NCBI RefSeq assembly: GCF_000768315.1
Contig: NZ_AQQX01000002.1
Span: forward strand, 712,539 to 776,538
Direction: 5' to 3'
From: Pseudooceanicola atlanticus
GTDB taxonomy: Bacteria; Pseudomonadota; Alphaproteobacteria; Rhodobacterales; Rhodobacteraceae
Length of the DNA stretch: 64,000 bases
Below, piece by piece: positions 47,136 to 56,005 of the stretch; the first letter of the stretch is position 1; the number at the start of each line of letters is the position of its first letter. The notes below the pieces were generated by a model. It searched no databases, had not been told where the DNA came from, and saw only the letters and a program-made list of their open reading frames with translations. The position numbers and the translations under genes were made by a program.

Positions 47136-48289
47136 ACCGGCACCCATGCGGAATTGCGGCGAGAGGACCGGACGCAGGCATCGACAAAGGCCACTCCTTC
47201 GACCCCTTCGGCGATCGACGGGAAATGCACGCCCTCTGGCACCGGCTGTCCGCTGCGGGCGGCGATGATGGCACGGGCGGCTTCGCCGTAGATGTTCGCG
47301 AAAGCCTCGAAGAACCCTTCCGGATGGCCCGGCGGGATCCGCGTCAGGCGGCGCGAGGCCTCGCTCGTCCCGGCAGAGGCCCGGGTGATGATCTGCGTCG
47401 CCCCGCCCAGCGGCGTCACGCGCAGCTCATTGGGGTTTTCCTGGCGCCATTCCAGCCCGGCCTTGGTTCCGTAAACCCTCAGCTTCAGGCCGTTTTCTTC
47501 GCCCGCCGCCACCTGGCTGCACCACAGCGTGCCACGCGCCCCACCGTCAAACCGCAGCATGACATGGGCGTTGTCGTCCAGCTCCCGCCCGGGAACGAAG
47601 CTTTGCAGATCGGCGGCCAGCGACTCGGGCACCAGCCCGGTGACGAAGCGCATCAGGTTCCAGGCATGGGTCCCGATATCGCCCGTCGCACCCCCGGCGC
47701 CGGAACGCGCGGGATCGGTCCGCCAGGACGCCTGCTTGTTGTCGGGTTCGGGCTCCTCGGCCAGCCAATCCTGGGCGTATTCCACCTGCACCAGGCGCAG
47801 ATCCCCCAGCTCTCCGGCTGCGACGCGGGCCTGCGCCTCGCGCACCAGCGGATAGCCCGTGTAATTGTGGGTCAGGATGAACAGCGCCTCGGATTTCTCG
47901 GCCGCGGCCTGCATCTTGCGCGCATCCGACAGCGTGCCGGTCAGCGGCTTGTCACAGATGACATGGATGCCGCGCTTCAGGAATTCGCGCGCGACGGGCA
48001 GGTGCATGTGGTTCGGCACGACGATCGACACCGCCTCGATCCCGTCCTTCAGCCGCGCCTCGCGCTTGGCCATCTCGACGTAATCGGTATAGGTCCGGTC
48101 CTCTGGCAGGCCGACCTGCGCGGCCGAGGCACGGGCCTTTTCCTCGGTCGAGGACAGCGCGCCCGCCACCAGCTGAAACGCCCCGTCCAGCCGCGCGGCA
48201 ACCCGGTGCACCCCACCGATCATCGCGCCGGCCCCACCACCGACCATGCCCAGACGGATCGGGCCCGTGCGTTCGGCAAAGCGGCTCAT
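47132..48289 (-). CDS. Gfo/Idh/MocA-family oxidoreductase
   Basis: The 385-residue protein has the NAD(P)-binding start IRLGMVGGGAGAMIGGVHRVAARL and the family dinucleotide-domain motif VVPNHMHLPVAREFLKRGIHVICDKPLT, with the catalytic lysine of the EKP-like motif (here DKP). A C-terminal alpha/beta domain includes GATGDIGTHAWNL with its conserved histidine. Enzymes of this family oxidise sugars, inositols or glycosides at C1, C2 or C3. It overlaps the upstream isomerase gene and the downstream ATPase gene, so it must act on the imported sugar or its product. The exact substrate is unknown. Confidence 0.88.
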   Translation of the reverse strand: MSRFAERTGPIRLGMVGGGAGAMIGGVHRVAARLDGAFQLVAGALSSTEEKARASAAQVGLPEDRTYTDYVEMAKREARLKDGIEAVSIVVPNHMHLPVAREFLKRGIHVICDKPLTGTLSDARKMQAAAEKSEALFILTHNYTGYPLVREAQARVAAGELGDLRLVQVEYAQDWLAEEPEPDNKQASWRTDPARSGAGGATGDIGTHAWNLMRFVTGLVPESLAADLQSFVPGRELDDNAHVMLRFDGGARGTLWCSQVAAGEENGLKLRVYGTKAGLEWRQENPNELRVTPLGGATQIITRASAGTSEASRRLTRIPPGHPEGFFEAFANIYGEAARAIIAARSGQPVPEGVHFPSIAEGVEGVAFVDACVRSSRRNSAWVPV

Positions 48290-49344
48290 CGGTCCAGCCC
48301 CAGCATCTTGCGGTTGGCCGCATCATCGGCGCCGCCATCGGCGAAATCGTCAAAGGCATGCGGCGTGACACGGATGATGTGATCGCGCACAAAGGCCGCC
48401 CCTTCCCGCGCCCCGTCTTCGGGGTGTTTCAGCGCGCATTCCCATTCGACCACGGCCCAGCCGTCGAAATCCATCGCGGCAAGCTTGGCAAAGATCGCCT
48501 TGAAATCGACCTGCCCGTCGCCCAGCGACCGGAACCGCCCGGCCCGGTCCACCCAGGACTGGAACCCGCCATAGACGCCCTGGCGCCCGGTCGGATTGAA
48601 CTCCGCATCCTTGACGTGGAAGGCACCGATGCGATCCGCGTAGATATCGAGGTTGTCGAGGTAATCGAGACATTGCAACACGTAATGGCTCGGATCGTAG
48701 AGCATCATGGCGCGGGGATGGTTGTTCACCCGCTCCAGGAACATCTCGAAGCTGACGCCGTCATGCAGGTCTTCGCCGGGATGGATCTCGTAGCACAGGT
48801 CGATGCCGTTCTCGTCCGCAAGATCCAACAGGGGCCGCCACCGCGCCGCCAACTCGTCAAAGGCCATTTCGACAAGGCCGGCGGGCCGCTGCGGCCAGGG
48901 GTAGAAATAGGGCCAGGCCAGCGCACCGGAAAAGGTCGGCAAAGCGGTCAGACCCAGATTGGCCGAGGCGTGGATCGCCTTTTCCACCTGGCTGACGGCC
49001 CAGGCCTGCCGCGCCTTCGGGTCGCCATGCACCGATGCATCGGCAAACCCGTCAAAAGCCGCGTCATAAGCCGGGTGCACCGCCACCAACTGCCCCTGAA
49101 GATGGGTCGAAAGCTCTGTCACCTCGACGCCGTTCTCGCGCGCCTGGCCCGCCCAATCCTCGCAATAGCCCTTGCTCTCGGCCGCCTTGTCGAGGTCGAT
49201 CAGCCGTTTGTCCCAGCTGGGAACCTGCACGCCCTTGTATCCGCAATCCGCGGCCCAGGCGGTGATCCCGCTCCAGCTGTCGAACGGCGCTTCGTCCCCT
49301 GCGAATTGCGCAAGGAAGAGCGCCGGGCCCTTGAGTGTCTTCAC
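48286..49344 (-). CDS. Sugar phosphate isomerase/epimerase family protein (AP-endonuclease-2 TIM barrel)
   Basis: The 352-residue protein is a xylose-isomerase-like TIM barrel: SGITAWAADCGYKGVQVPSWD, ENGVEVTELSTHLQGQLV, DLCYEIHPGEDLHDGVSFEMFLERV, MLYDPSHYVLQ and GAFHVKDAEFNPTG carry the metal-binding acidic and histidine residues typical of this group. I use the GTG at 49344 because GGGAGG stands five bases before it. It is the first gene of the sugar operon and lies just downstream of two LacI-type operators. Relatives isomerise keto-sugars or inosose, or split 3-keto-glycosides; which applies here is not clear. Confidence 0.85.
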   Translation of the reverse strand: MKTLKGPALFLAQFAGDEAPFDSWSGITAWAADCGYKGVQVPSWDKRLIDLDKAAESKGYCEDWAGQARENGVEVTELSTHLQGQLVAVHPAYDAAFDGFADASVHGDPKARQAWAVSQVEKAIHASANLGLTALPTFSGALAWPYFYPWPQRPAGLVEMAFDELAARWRPLLDLADENGIDLCYEIHPGEDLHDGVSFEMFLERVNNHPRAMMLYDPSHYVLQCLDYLDNLDIYADRIGAFHVKDAEFNPTGRQGVYGGFQSWVDRAGRFRSLGDGQVDFKAIFAKLAAMDFDGWAVVEWECALKHPEDGAREGAAFVRDHIIRVTPHAFDDFADGGADDAANRKMLGLDR

Positions 49345-49385
49345 TTGATCCTCCCAAACGCGCTGAATTCCTCCTCCAACGCGTA

Positions 49386-49399
49386 TGTAATCGTTTGCA
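49386..49399. promoter_or_regulatory. LacI-family operator 1
   Basis: TGTAATCGTTTGCA fits the LacI-family palindrome TGNAANCGNTTNCA with the central CG. It lies 42 bases upstream of the isomerase start in the gap between the operon and its regulator. Confidence 0.8.
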
Positions 49400-49417
49400 A
49401 AGAAAGGTGACAAAGAA

Positions 49418-49431
49418 TGAAATCGTTTACA
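49418..49431. promoter_or_regulatory. LacI-family operator 2
   Basis: TGAAATCGTTTACA fits the same palindrome. Its centre is 32 bases, about three helical turns, from operator 1, and it lies 46 bases before the LacI-type start codon, so both divergent promoters can be controlled. Confidence 0.8.
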
Positions 49432-49476
49432 AGCATTTTTTCACAGGCCATGTTAGGACCGTCGGAAGGGGAGTGA

Positions 49477-50490
49477 ATGGACAAGAAAATCGCCACGATT
49501 CAGGATGTTGCCAGGGTAGCGGGCGTTTCGACCGCCACTGTCAGCCGCACCTTGTCCAAACCCACCGTGGTCGCTGCGGCGACTCGGGAGGCGGTTTTGA
49601 ACGCCGTGGCCGAGACCGGGTATCGCATCAATGCGACGGCCTCCAACCTGCGGCGGCAGCGCACCGGATCGGTGATCGTGCTGCTGCCCAATATCGCCAA
49701 CCCGTTCTTCGCGCAGATCCTCGCCGGGCTGTCCTCGATCCTGACACCGGCCAAGTACGGCATGCTGATCGCCGACACCCAGTCCGGGCCCGATCCCGAT
49801 GAACGGCTGGTGCATTACCTGACCTCGGGCCAGGCCGACGGGCTGATCCTGCTGGACGGATCCCTGTCACCCGATGCGCTGAAAATCCCCGGTCGGCCGC
49901 CCATCGTCATGGCCTGCGAATGGATGGGCAGCGACCTGCCCTCCGTCCGGGTCGAAAACGGACGCGGTGCGGCCATGGCCGTGGGGCATTTCGCCCAGCT
50001 CGGCCACCGCTCCGTCGGGCATGTGACGGGCCCGCGCGGCAACGTCCTGGCCGAATCCCGGTTGGAGGGGTTCCGATCCGCTCTCACCTCGCTCGGCCTG
50101 CCGCTCCGCCACGACTGGATCCTCGAAGGCGATTTCAGCATGGATTCCGGCGCCGCCGCCGCCAATGCCTGGCTCGCGATGGAGGATCGCCCGACCGCTC
50201 TGTTCTTCGCCTCGGACGAGATGGCGGTTGGTTTCATGGGGGTGGTACAGCGCGCCGGCTATTCCGTGCCCGAAGACGTCTCCATCGTCGGTTTCGACAA
50301 TATCGAGATCGTCCAGCACCTTAGCCCTGCCCTGACCACGATCCGTCAGCCCCGCACGCAGATCGGCATCCGCGCAGCAGAATTGCTGCTGCGCATGATC
50401 GAAACCGGCACGCTGACCGGCCCCTCGGACCTGATCGAGATCGAGTTCATCCGCCGCGGCAGTGCCTGCCCACCCCCCGTCGGGGAGTGA
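49477..50490 (+). CDS. LacI-family transcriptional regulator
   Basis: The 337-residue repressor has a N-terminal helix-turn-helix (TIQDVARVAGVSTATVSRTL, about residues 7-26) with hinge helix, and a periplasmic-binding-like effector domain (residues 62-335) with LLPNIANPFFAQILAGLSSIL, FFASDEMAVGFMGVVQRAGYSVPEDVSIVGFDNIEI and TTIRQPRTQIG. It is divergent from the sugar operon, and two matching operators lie between them. It therefore most likely represses the importer and catabolic genes and itself until the sugar or a product binds. The inducer is not evident. Confidence 0.95.
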   Translation: MDKKIATIQDVARVAGVSTATVSRTLSKPTVVAAATREAVLNAVAETGYRINATASNLRRQRTGSVIVLLPNIANPFFAQILAGLSSILTPAKYGMLIADTQSGPDPDERLVHYLTSGQADGLILLDGSLSPDALKIPGRPPIVMACEWMGSDLPSVRVENGRGAAMAVGHFAQLGHRSVGHVTGPRGNVLAESRLEGFRSALTSLGLPLRHDWILEGDFSMDSGAAAANAWLAMEDRPTALFFASDEMAVGFMGVVQRAGYSVPEDVSIVGFDNIEIVQHLSPALTTIRQPRTQIGIRAAELLLRMIETGTLTGPSDLIEIEFIRRGSACPPPVGE

Positions 50491-50511
50491 CCGACGCCGG
50501 ACCGGCAGATG

Positions 50512-51006
50512 TCACGGGAAGATCGTGATTGGCGTCCCGTTCTTCACCATCGAATAGATCTTGCGCATGGCGGTGTTGCTGACCGCGATGCAGCCAGCGG
50601 TCCAGTCCTGCTTGGCGCGTTTCTTGAACCGCTCGGGCTGACCGTGGATGAAGATGTCGCCACCCGGATTCTTCCCCTGCGACGAGGCAAAGGCCATGTC
50701 CTTGGCATTGGGATAATTGATCCCGATGGACAGGTGAAATTCGCTGTTCGGGTTGCGCCGGTCGATGATGTAATTGCCCTCGGGCGTCTTGCCGTCGCCG
50801 CGGAACTGCTTGTGACCGACCGGGGCAAAGCCCAGATCCATCTTGTAGCTTTCCAGCACGATATTGTCGTGCAACAGCATGATCCGCCGGTCCGTCTTGT
50901 AGACCAGCACACGGGTCACTTCGGGCCCGTCATAATGATAGAACTTGGAACAGCCGCTCAGGGTCAGACCGACCACGAGGACCAGGAATAGGGAAAGAAA
51001 ACGCAT
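50512..51006 (-). CDS. L,D-transpeptidase (YkuD) lipoprotein
   Basis: The 164-residue precursor has a lipoprotein signal with lipobox LSGC (Cys19). The rest is a YkuD domain: VLVYKTDRRIMLLHDNIVLESYKMDLG, TPEGNYIIDRRNPNS, IFIHGQPERFK with His121, and DWTAGCIAVSNTAM with the catalytic Cys139 in a TxGC motif. It probably modifies peptidoglycan cross-links from the outer membrane or inner-membrane face. It is convergent with the LacI gene and stands alone, with an AGGCGG ribosome site. It differs in anchor and motif from the Tat-type copy at 41301. Confidence 0.9.
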   Translation of the reverse strand: MRFLSLFLVLVVGLTLSGCSKFYHYDGPEVTRVLVYKTDRRIMLLHDNIVLESYKMDLGFAPVGHKQFRGDGKTPEGNYIIDRRNPNSEFHLSIGINYPNAKDMAFASSQGKNPGGDIFIHGQPERFKKRAKQDWTAGCIAVSNTAMRKIYSMVKNGTPITIFP

Positions 51007-51077
51007 CACTGCCGCCTGCCATTTTTTTGTCCCTTATATCCTGAAAAGCCCCCTATGGCATAGGGCCGAAACGCCGC

Positions 51078-52301
51078 TCACGACGACGTGAGGCGGAACC
51101 CCGCCACCAGCTCCACATGGGCGGACCATCGGAACTGATCGACCACCCGGACCGGCCCCATCCGATAGCCCGCAGCGATCAACCGGGCCGCATCGCGGGC
51201 AAAGGTCACCGGGTTGCACGACACATGCGCGATCACCGGAACCTTGGCCGCTGCCAGTTCGGCGATCTGCGCCTCGGCCCCGGCGCGCGGCGGGTCGATG
51301 ACAACCGCGTCGATCTTGCGGAATTCGTCCGACAGCATCGGGTTGCGGAACAGGTCGCGCGCCTCGGTCGTGACCTTTTTCAGGCCCTGCGCCTCGCGCC
51401 AGCCGCGATCCAGCGCCTGGGTCATGGCGCGGTCCCCTTCGACTGCGTGTACCTCTGCCCCTTCGGCCAACGGCAGGGCAAAGGTGCCGCAACCGGCAAA
51501 GAGGTCCGCGATCCGCTTGGCGCCATCGGTAATCTCGCGCACGGCCGCCAGCAATGCGGCCTCCCCATCCTGCGTCGCCTGAAGAAAGGCACCCGGCGGC
51601 GGCACGACCCGCGCCGCACCGAATTGCTGGAACGGCGGACGGCGCATGGCGATCACCTCTCCGTCCCAGGCCAGGCGTGCCAGGTCCAGCCATTCGGCCT
51701 CCTGCGCGAGGGTGATTTCTAGGCTCGATTCCAGCTCTTTTCCGCCCGAAACCGCCACGTCCAGCCCGCTTTCGGACAGCGTGACCTGAACGCTCAGCTC
51801 GCCCTTGCGGGACCCGGCGGTCGTCGCCAGCGCCTCTGCCACCGGCAGGGCGCGCATCAGGTCGGGATGCAGCAGATGGCAATCGGGGATCTCCACGATC
51901 ACGCCCGAGGCGCGGCCATGGAACCCGGCCAGCGCACCTTTCTTGGTGCGCCGCGCCGACAATGTCGCGCGCCGCCGCGACCGGGGCGGAGAAACGTGGA
52001 TGCCCGCCATCTCGGCCTCGATCCCGTGGGCGCGCAGCGCCTCGGCCACGATTTCGACCTTCCAGCGGGCAACGAAATCATCCGCCGCATGTTGCAGCGA
52101 ACAGCCCCCGCAGGACCGGAAATGCCGGCAGGGCGCAGCGACGCGATCGGGCGACGGCGTCACGACCTTCACATCGGTCAGCCGCTGACCATCCAGCGTG
52201 CCGGTGACGACCTCGCCGGGCAGGGTCAGGGGGGCAAAGACGGGGCCGGGGGCGATCCCGTCGCCATGATGCCCCAGACGTTGAATGTTATGTTCGCTCA
52301 T
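51078..52301 (-). CDS. 23S rRNA/tRNA uracil-5-methyltransferase family (RlmD/TrmA-like)
   Basis: The 407-residue protein is a class I RNA methyltransferase of the RumA/TrmA family. The cysteine cluster PCRHFRSCGGCSLQH with an earlier or later Cys should hold an Fe-S centre. The SAM fold has IADLFAGCGTFALPLAEGAEVHAVEGD, and DAVVIDPPRAG followed by HVSCNPVTFARD contains the catalytic cysteine. The N-terminal TRAM domain is short (RLGHHGDGIAPGPVFAPLTLPGEVV). It should make 5-methyluridine in rRNA or tRNA; which position cannot be told. The ABC exporter gene lies just upstream on the same strand. Confidence 0.9.
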   Translation of the reverse strand: MSEHNIQRLGHHGDGIAPGPVFAPLTLPGEVVTGTLDGQRLTDVKVVTPSPDRVAAPCRHFRSCGGCSLQHAADDFVARWKVEIVAEALRAHGIEAEMAGIHVSPPRSRRRATLSARRTKKGALAGFHGRASGVIVEIPDCHLLHPDLMRALPVAEALATTAGSRKGELSVQVTLSESGLDVAVSGGKELESSLEITLAQEAEWLDLARLAWDGEVIAMRRPPFQQFGAARVVPPPGAFLQATQDGEAALLAAVREITDGAKRIADLFAGCGTFALPLAEGAEVHAVEGDRAMTQALDRGWREAQGLKKVTTEARDLFRNPMLSDEFRKIDAVVIDPPRAGAEAQIAELAAAKVPVIAHVSCNPVTFARDAARLIAAGYRMGPVRVVDQFRWSAHVELVAGFRLTSS

Positions 52302-52340
52302 ATCCGTCCGATAGCGCGGCACAGCCTGCAGGGGGAAGCC

Positions 52341-54179
52341 CTATTCCGCGGCCTCCGACCCCAGGAACCCGCCAGATTGCCGCGACCAGTACCGGGCATA
52401 GAGGCCGCCCTTGGCCAGCAGATCGTCATGCGACCCGATCTCGACGATGCGCCCGGCATCCAGAACGGCGATCCGGTCCATGTGACTGATCGTGGACAGA
52501 CGATGCGCCACGGCCAGCACGGTCTTGCCCTCCATCACTCGCTCCAGCGCGGATTGGATCGCCGCCTCGACCTCGCTGTCGAGGGCCGAGGTCGCCTCGT
52601 CCAGCACCAGGATCGGCGCGTCCTTCAGGATGGCGCGCGCCAGGGCGATCCGCTGCCGCTGCCCGCCGGACAATTTCACGCCACGCTCGCCCAACCGCGC
52701 CTCGTAGCCTTCATGGCCCATATGGTCGGCCAGGGTCTGGATGAACTCGTCCGCTTCAGCCTTGGCGGCGGCGGCAAAGACCTCTTCCTCGCTCGCTTCG
52801 GGCCGTCCATACCGGATATTGTCCATGGCGGATCGGTTGAACATCGCGGTTTCCTGCGTGACCATCCCGATCTTGCGGCGCAGGCTGTCCTGGGTGACAT
52901 GGCGAATATCCTGCCCGTCGATCAGGATGCGCCCGCCCTCGGGATCGTACAGCCGCATCAGCAGCGCGACGAGCGTCGATTTCCCCGCACCCGAGGCCCC
53001 GACAATCCCCAGCTTCTCCCCAGGCTTGATGTCCAGCGTGATATCCTCGACCCCGCCGACATCGCGACCATAGGCAAAGCTCAGGTGATCCAGCGTCACG
53101 CGCCCCTCGGGCACGGTCAGGTCCTTGGCATCCGGATCGTCATCCAGCCGGTTGGGATAGGCCAGTGTGCGCATCCCGTCCTCCAGTTCCCCGATATTGG
53201 CGGAAATGCCCATCAGCGTGAACGACACCCAGCCGGTCATCTGCGCCAGCCGGATCGACACGGTGCCGGCGGCCACCACCGACCCGATCGTCGTCGTCCC
53301 AGCCGACCACAGCCACAGTGACCCACCCACAAGCAGCACCGGCAGAATGCCTGCGAGGGTGAACAGGATGATCCGGAAACTCACCGCCACCTTGGCGAAA
53401 TCAAAGGCCCGCTGGCGGAATTGTTCGATCGCGCTCAGCGCCACGCGGTCCTCGTGTTCGGCATGGGCGAACAGCTTGACCGTCTTGATGTTGGTGATCG
53501 TGTCCACCACCTGCCCCGAGACATTGGCCCGCGCCGCCGCCCGCGCCTTGGACCGGGCCCGCACGCGCGGCAGGAAATACCGGATCAGAAGAACATAGCC
53601 CGACAGCCACACCAGAAAGACGACGACCAGCCAGGGATCGATGGTAAATATCAGCGCCCCGGCGCCGATGATCGACGCGAAGGCGAAGATGATCGAGTTG
53701 ATCGTCTCCATCGACACTTCGGTCATCGCACTGGCGCTTTGCATCTGCTTCTGCGCGATCCGCCCGGCGAAATCGTTGTCGAAATAGGTGACCGACTGGC
53801 CCATCGTCCAGCGGTGCAGACGGCTGAGCGTCAGGGAAAAGACGTTGGGCATGATGAACAGCGTGTTTGCCGCAGACGAAAGCCCCATCATGAACGGACG
53901 CACCAGGATGAAGAACGCCAGCGCGCCCAGCATCATCGTCAGGCTTTCGCCCGAAAACGCCTGTTCAGGGCCTGATACGGTCGCCGCATCCACCACAGCG
54001 CCCAGCACCCAGGCCGAGGCGATCTCCATCGTGCCGGCCAGCGCCGACAGGAAGGCCGACACCCCGATCACCGGCCAGGCACCACGCAGCAGCCACCCGA
54101 TATAGGGGATCAGGGTCACGGGGGGCGGCCCTTCGGCGGGCCGGAACGGATCGATCACGCGCTTGGTGTCGAAGGGCAT
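52341..54179 (-). CDS. ABC-type exporter, fused permease and ATPase (MsbA-like)
   Basis: The 612-residue half-transporter has six membrane spans in the first 330 residues and a nucleotide-binding domain from about residue 365. Motifs are Walker A GIVGASGAGKST, signature LSGGQRQRIALARA, Walker B ILVLDEATSALD and the switch AVAHRLST. It would work as a homodimer and export lipid or drug-like compounds. The substrate is not clear from the sequence. It is flanked by housekeeping RNA genes on the same strand, cca upstream and the rRNA methyltransferase downstream. Confidence 0.9.
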   Translation of the reverse strand: MPFDTKRVIDPFRPAEGPPPVTLIPYIGWLLRGAWPVIGVSAFLSALAGTMEIASAWVLGAVVDAATVSGPEQAFSGESLTMMLGALAFFILVRPFMMGLSSAANTLFIMPNVFSLTLSRLHRWTMGQSVTYFDNDFAGRIAQKQMQSASAMTEVSMETINSIIFAFASIIGAGALIFTIDPWLVVVFLVWLSGYVLLIRYFLPRVRARSKARAAARANVSGQVVDTITNIKTVKLFAHAEHEDRVALSAIEQFRQRAFDFAKVAVSFRIILFTLAGILPVLLVGGSLWLWSAGTTTIGSVVAAGTVSIRLAQMTGWVSFTLMGISANIGELEDGMRTLAYPNRLDDDPDAKDLTVPEGRVTLDHLSFAYGRDVGGVEDITLDIKPGEKLGIVGASGAGKSTLVALLMRLYDPEGGRILIDGQDIRHVTQDSLRRKIGMVTQETAMFNRSAMDNIRYGRPEASEEEVFAAAAKAEADEFIQTLADHMGHEGYEARLGERGVKLSGGQRQRIALARAILKDAPILVLDEATSALDSEVEAAIQSALERVMEGKTVLAVAHRLSTISHMDRIAVLDAGRIVEIGSHDDLLAKGGLYARYWSRQSGGFLGSEAAE

Positions 54180-54227
54180 CTGATTTCCTTGCAGCTTCGA
54201 TGCAAACCTAGCGCGATCCGTCCCGGT

Positions 54228-55406
54228 TCAACCATCCCCATCCGATCCCGTACCGGCGCACAATTGGGCCTGCGTCAATGCAAAGCCCGACGCGATCCAG
54301 CGATCTTCCAGCTCTTTCAGCCTGCGGCCCAGCTCTGCCCCGGAATACTCCTGCATCAGGTGTTTGGCGGTGACCGGAAACTTCGCCTCTGCCCCGGTTT
54401 CGACCGAGGCGATGTCAGCCCGGTCGCGCGGCTGACCGAACAGCGCCCACCGAAGCAGCAGAACGTCGATCCCCGTGGTCCGACCCAGCCGATAGCCCAG
54501 CTCCCCTGCCCCGGACATGGTGCCGATAGCATCCGACATCTGCTGCAACCGCCGCGCCTCGGCCCGGCTCAGGCGCAGGGCGGACTCCGGGTCTTCGCCC
54601 CCCAGCACCGCCAGTCGCCGCATTGCATCGGGTCGGATAACCGGATCTTCCACCGTCTCAAGATGCACCAGCGGCGCAAGGCCCTTGTCATCCGCCCCGG
54701 GCAGAACGTGGATCAGCACCCCCGCCTGTCGCATCGCCGCGACGGACGGCGCCGGATCGGGTGCGGCCAGCAGCTTGCGCATCTCGTGACCGATCCGTTC
54801 GCGCGACAGATGCGCGATACCCTCCGCGCCGTCGGCAATCACGGCCAGCGCATCGGCATCCATCCCGGCCTCGGGATCGCCATACCAGGCATGAAACCGG
54901 AAGAACCGCAGGATCCGCAGGTAATCCTCCGCAATACGCTCGGCCGGGTCACCCACGAATCTCAGCCGCCGCGCCCGCAGATCGGGCAAGCCGCCCAGCG
55001 GGTCCACGACCACGCCACGCGGATCGGCATAGAGCGCGTTCATGGTGAAATCCCGACGCGCCGCGTCTTCGGCCACATCGTCCGAGAAATGGACGATCGC
55101 ATGCCGCCCATCCGTCTCTATATCGCGGCGAAACGTGGTAATCTCGTGCCCAAGCCCATCGGCCACCAGCGTCACGGTGCCATGGTCGATCCCGGTCGGA
55201 ACAGCCTTGATCCCAGCGGTCCCGGCCAGTTCCACAACGCGATCCGGCCGCGCATCGGTGGCGATGTCGATATCCCCGACGGGCCGTCCCAGCAACGCGT
55301 CCCGGACACAGCCGCCGACGAACAGCGCCCGATGCCCCGCAGCCTCAAGCAGGTCGCAGACGGCCCGCGTGCCCGGATGGGTCAGCCAGTCGCCCTCGAC
55401 ACGCAT
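54228..55406 (-). CDS. CCA tRNA nucleotidyltransferase/poly(A) polymerase family
   Basis: The 392-residue class II enzyme adds or repairs the 3-prime CCA of tRNA. Visible motifs are ALFVGGCVRDALLGRPVGDIDIATDARP, with the metal-binding aspartates, and RRDFTMNALYADPRG, followed by GDPAERIAEDYLRILRFFRFHAWYGDPE, the nucleotide-choice and neck domains. The ATG overlaps the Nudix gene stop (ATGA). In alphaproteobacteria a CoA-type Nudix gene next to cca is a common pairing. A poly(A) polymerase role cannot be excluded from sequence. Confidence 0.93.
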   Translation of the reverse strand: MRVEGDWLTHPGTRAVCDLLEAAGHRALFVGGCVRDALLGRPVGDIDIATDARPDRVVELAGTAGIKAVPTGIDHGTVTLVADGLGHEITTFRRDIETDGRHAIVHFSDDVAEDAARRDFTMNALYADPRGVVVDPLGGLPDLRARRLRFVGDPAERIAEDYLRILRFFRFHAWYGDPEAGMDADALAVIADGAEGIAHLSRERIGHEMRKLLAAPDPAPSVAAMRQAGVLIHVLPGADDKGLAPLVHLETVEDPVIRPDAMRRLAVLGGEDPESALRLSRAEARRLQQMSDAIGTMSGAGELGYRLGRTTGIDVLLLRWALFGQPRDRADIASVETGAEAKFPVTAKHLMQEYSGAELGRRLKELEDRWIASGFALTQAQLCAGTGSDGDG

Positions 55407-56005
55407 CAGCGCAGCCGGTCCGCCAGGACCCGCAGCATCCGCGCCGTCGCGCCCCAGACGTAATATGGCCCCCAGGGCACCACGAAGTAATTCCTCCGCT
55501 GACCGCGCCAGCGCCGCCCCTCGATCCAGTAATTGTCCGGGTTCAGCAGATGCGCCAGCGGCACGTCAAACACCTCTTCGACCTCGCCGGGTTCGGGGAC
55601 GCGGTCGAACGGACCGGTGATCCGCGCCACAACAGGGGTGACGGAAAACACGCTGACGGTTTCATGCGGCGGCAGATCGCCCAGCACCTCGACCATGTCA
55701 CGCGGCAGGCCGATCTCTTCCTCGGCTTCGCGCAGCGCGGCCTCGATCACGTCGGCATCGCTGTCTTCCTGCTTGCCACCCGGAAAGGCGATCTGGCCCG
55801 GATGATGCTTCAGGTGCGAGGCCCGCTTGGTCAGGATCACCCGGATCTCTCCGTCGACCTCGATCAGCGGCACCAGCACACCGGCAGGGCGCAGCGATAC
55901 CGCGCCCGCCATCTGAGGCCCGTTCAGATCGAAGTCGGACGAGGCCTCGCCCGGCTGGGCAAGCGCCTGCCTGATCCGATCGAACGTCGCGGCCTCAGCT
56001 TTCAC
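55406..56005 (-). CDS. CoA pyrophosphatase-like Nudix hydrolase
   Basis: The 199-residue protein has the CoA-Nudix lead-in ILTKRASHLKHHPGQIAFPGG and the Nudix box continuing KQEDSDADVIEAALREAEEEIGL, with the catalytic glutamates. This subgroup cleaves CoA or its derivatives. I prefer the GTG at 56005: GGAGG lies nine bases upstream and the homology begins there, although the frame is open a little further. The start lies inside the end of hslO (11-base overlap), and the stop overlaps the cca start, so three genes are coupled. Confidence 0.85.
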   Translation of the reverse strand: MKAEAATFDRIRQALAQPGEASSDFDLNGPQMAGAVSLRPAGVLVPLIEVDGEIRVILTKRASHLKHHPGQIAFPGGKQEDSDADVIEAALREAEEEIGLPRDMVEVLGDLPPHETVSVFSVTPVVARITGPFDRVPEPGEVEEVFDVPLAHLLNPDNYWIEGRRWRGQRRNYFVVPWGPYYVWGATARMLRVLADRLR

